Origin: Cryomorphaceae bacterium | GTDB lineage: Bacteria > Bacteroidota > Bacteroidia > Flavobacteriales > Schleiferiaceae | Length of the DNA stretch: 7,851 nt | Reading direction: 5' to 3' | Assembly (NCBI GenBank): GCA_003455605.1 | Contig: DMQR01000143.1 | Span: 1 to 7,851 of the forward strand | Shown: positions 6,583 through 7,851 of the stretch, piece after piece | Layout of the letters: each line of letters starts with the position of its first letter | How positions within the stretch are numbered: the stretch's first letter is position 1 | Translations under genes and position numbers: made by a program | Notes under the pieces: generated by a model | The model's database searches: none | Told to the model about the DNA's origin: nothing | What the model saw: only the letters and a program-made list of their open reading frames with translations

Positions 6583-7484
6583 TGGTCCTTGGAGATTTTA
6601 AACAAATAGGCCTTTTCCTCCTTGCTCAAGCTGTCGTACCCCTTGTCCTTGATCTTATCTAGGATCGCGTCCATTTTGGCGGTATCGGTGTTTTGGGTGT
6701 CCGATTTTTTCGTCTTCACCTCTTCATACTTGGTATAATTACGCTCACCAAATTTGAAACCTTTGCGTTTGCGTGAGTTTCGGTAGAGGGTGTTGCGCAC
6801 GGCATCGATGACTTGGAACAGGTAAACATTCCATTCGTGGCCGTTACGCATGCTTCGAATGAAGAAATAGGCGACGATGGCGCCGCCAAGGTGGGCGATG
6901 TGGCCGCCGGCATTAGAACCGGTCAAGCTGAGAATATCGAGCAAGACTATGCCTGCGGCAAGCATCCAGTATTTTACTTCGAAGATCCCCCATAATCGGA
7001 CCGGCATATTTGGCAAATACATGGCTCCGGCAACCAATACAGCAATGGTACCAGCACTGGCGCCAACCATGGATCCTGCGCCCAAAATAGGGCTGATGTT
7101 GTACAGAATGATGTAGAGCAGTCCACCGCCAATACCACCGTAGATGTACAACGCGAGCATGCGCTTTTCGCCCAAATACTCCATGAGCATCTTGCCCGAG
7201 AAGTATAGAATGAGCATGTTGAAGAGGATGTGGCGGAAGCTGAAATGTGTAAACATATAGGTCAGCAAGGTCCACGGACGGGTGGCCAGTTTCCACGGGG
7301 TGGACGGTAGGGCTAAAAGATCGTCGGCTAGGTGAGGGATATAGCCCATCTGGCCGGTCAATAGTGTAATAAATGCGTTTGAGATGCTGTACAATAGAAA
7401 AACCCCAATGTTGAGGTACAGCAATCGGGTCAAGTAATCGCCCTTGAATGCGTCGTGTTTGATTCTATCGATGAAATCACTCAT
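6579..7484 (-). CDS. Rhomboid-family intramembrane serine protease with DUF6576-like C-terminal tail
   Basis: A 301-residue polytopic inner-membrane protein, predicted to cleave transmembrane substrates within the bilayer. The rhomboid core spans about residues 20-212 with roughly six hydrophobic segments. Catalytic S143 lies in GASAG and H198 in HIAHLGG, and HILFN (H85, N89) matches the oxyanion-side residues of GlpG (H150, N154), so the enzyme appears active. After the last helix comes a basic linker (RNSRKRKGFKFGERNY) and a charged tail ending in ILDKIKDKGYDSLSKEEKAY, which resembles the DUF6576 module found on Bacteroidota rhomboids and probably lies in the cytosol. It begins 18 bases after the preceding rhomboid gene and its TGA overlaps the GTG of the EEP gene, so the three form one operon. 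Substrates are unknown. Confidence 0.92.
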   Translation of the reverse strand: MSDFIDRIKHDAFKGDYLTRLLYLNIGVFLLYSISNAFITLLTGQMGYIPHLADDLLALPSTPWKLATRPWTLLTYMFTHFSFRHILFNMLILYFSGKMLMEYLGEKRMLALYIYGGIGGGLLYIILYNISPILGAGSMVGASAGTIAVLVAGAMYLPNMPVRLWGIFEVKYWMLAAGIVLLDILSLTGSNAGGHIAHLGGAIVAYFFIRSMRNGHEWNVYLFQVIDAVRNTLYRNSRKRKGFKFGERNYTKYEEVKTKKSDTQNTDTAKMDAILDKIKDKGYDSLSKEEKAYLFKISKDQ

Positions 7485-7502
7485 TTCCTGGGGTCTAGAA
7501 TC

Positions 7503-7851
7503 TTAAAGATACATTTCTTTGCGCCATTTTCTGATGAGCAGGTAGCCGAAAAGCATCCCTCCTAAATGGGCAAAGTGTGCGATACCGCTATTGCTCACCG
7601 CAAAGCCGTTGTAGAGTTCTAGTAGGCCGTAGCCGATCACGAAATACTTGGCTTTGATGGGGAAGAAGAAGTTGAGGTAGATTACCTGGTTCGGAAAGGT
7701 CATCCCGAACGCGAGGAGTACGCCGAAGACAGCGCCCGAGGCACCGACCGTCGGCACGTGAAGCAATCTATTCATCGCTCCCCACAAGGGATCGGTGTAG
7801 TTCATACCTTGATTTATGATGTCCCCGCCCTTGCTCAGAATCGTGTCCATG
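7503..7851 (-). CDS. Rhomboid-family intramembrane serine protease, C-terminal half (5' truncated by window)
   Basis: The visible 115 codons run off the right edge; the ATG at 7850-7848 is very likely internal, because the N-terminal helices with the HxxxN motif are missing. Present are the serine motif GASGAVFG (the Ser codon at about 7739-7737), two further hydrophobic segments, and HFAHLGG with the catalytic His codon at about 7568-7566. The protein ends shortly after the last helix with a short basic tail (IRKWRKEMYL), unlike its neighbour, which has a long tail. The full protein would be expected to be about 220-250 aa. It is the first visible gene of the minus-strand operon; the promoter lies outside the window. 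Confidence 0.9.
   Translation of the reverse strand, partial: MDTILSKGGDIINQGMNYTDPLWGAMNRLLHVPTVGASGAVFGVLLAFGMTFPNQVIYLNFFFPIKAKYFVIGYGLLELYNGFAVSNSGIAHFAHLGGMLFGYLLIRKWRKEMYL

Noticed and set aside
1..7851. Search for tRNA or rRNA genes, CRISPR arrays, insertion-sequence ends, attachment sites and defence or secondary-metabolite genes.
   Set aside because: None could be seen. Nearly all of the window is covered by coding sequence of chromosomal families, and no spaced repeats or transposase-like frames were found.

Overview
The window looks like chromosomal DNA of a Bacteroidota bacterium, most likely a marine-type flavobacterium (order Flavobacteriales). Four things support this. The region upstream of gyrB carries a perfect TAnnTTTG -7 element. 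Starts lack convincing Shine-Dalgarno sequences and are preceded by A/T-rich leaders. GyrB is the short form (647 aa) without the gammaproteobacterial insertion. The protein families (TPR protein plus plug-less outer-membrane barrel, tandem rhomboids with a DUF6576-like tail, membrane-anchored EEP protein) are typical of this phylum. The genus cannot be told from the sequence alone.

Layout: (1) Bases 1-1920, plus strand: the C-terminal end of a probable TPR-repeat protein, then after 14 bases a complete secreted outer-membrane beta-barrel protein related to TonB-dependent receptors but with no visible plug. They look like one operon, closed by a strong UUCG-tetraloop hairpin terminator. (2) Bases 1921-2065: a 145-base intergenic region with that terminator and the gyrB promoter packed against each other. 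(3) Bases 2066-4009: complete gyrB. (4) Bases 4002-5558: a lipoprotein of the SBP_bac_5 (peptide/nickel-type) substrate-binding family. Its start codon overlaps the gyrB stop, and its signal-peptide codons contain what looks like the gyrB intrinsic terminator. (5) Bases 5527-7851, minus strand: a tightly packed operon read from the right edge. It holds a truncated rhomboid protease, a second complete rhomboid protease with a charged C-terminal tail, and a membrane-anchored endonuclease/exonuclease/phosphatase (EEP) family protein that starts inside the stop codon of the second rhomboid. The EEP and SBP genes converge and overlap by 32 bases.

How the genes fit together: the first operon is probably an envelope module, gyrB is housekeeping, and the minus-strand operon is a membrane-protease/EEP cluster of a kind seen in flavobacteria. 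I see no mobile elements, CRISPR arrays, tRNA or rRNA genes, and no clearly new multi-gene system. The most unusual local structure is the gyrB/SBP junction, where a terminator is written into coding sequence. It suggests that expression of the lipoprotein depends on read-through, possibly coupled to translation.
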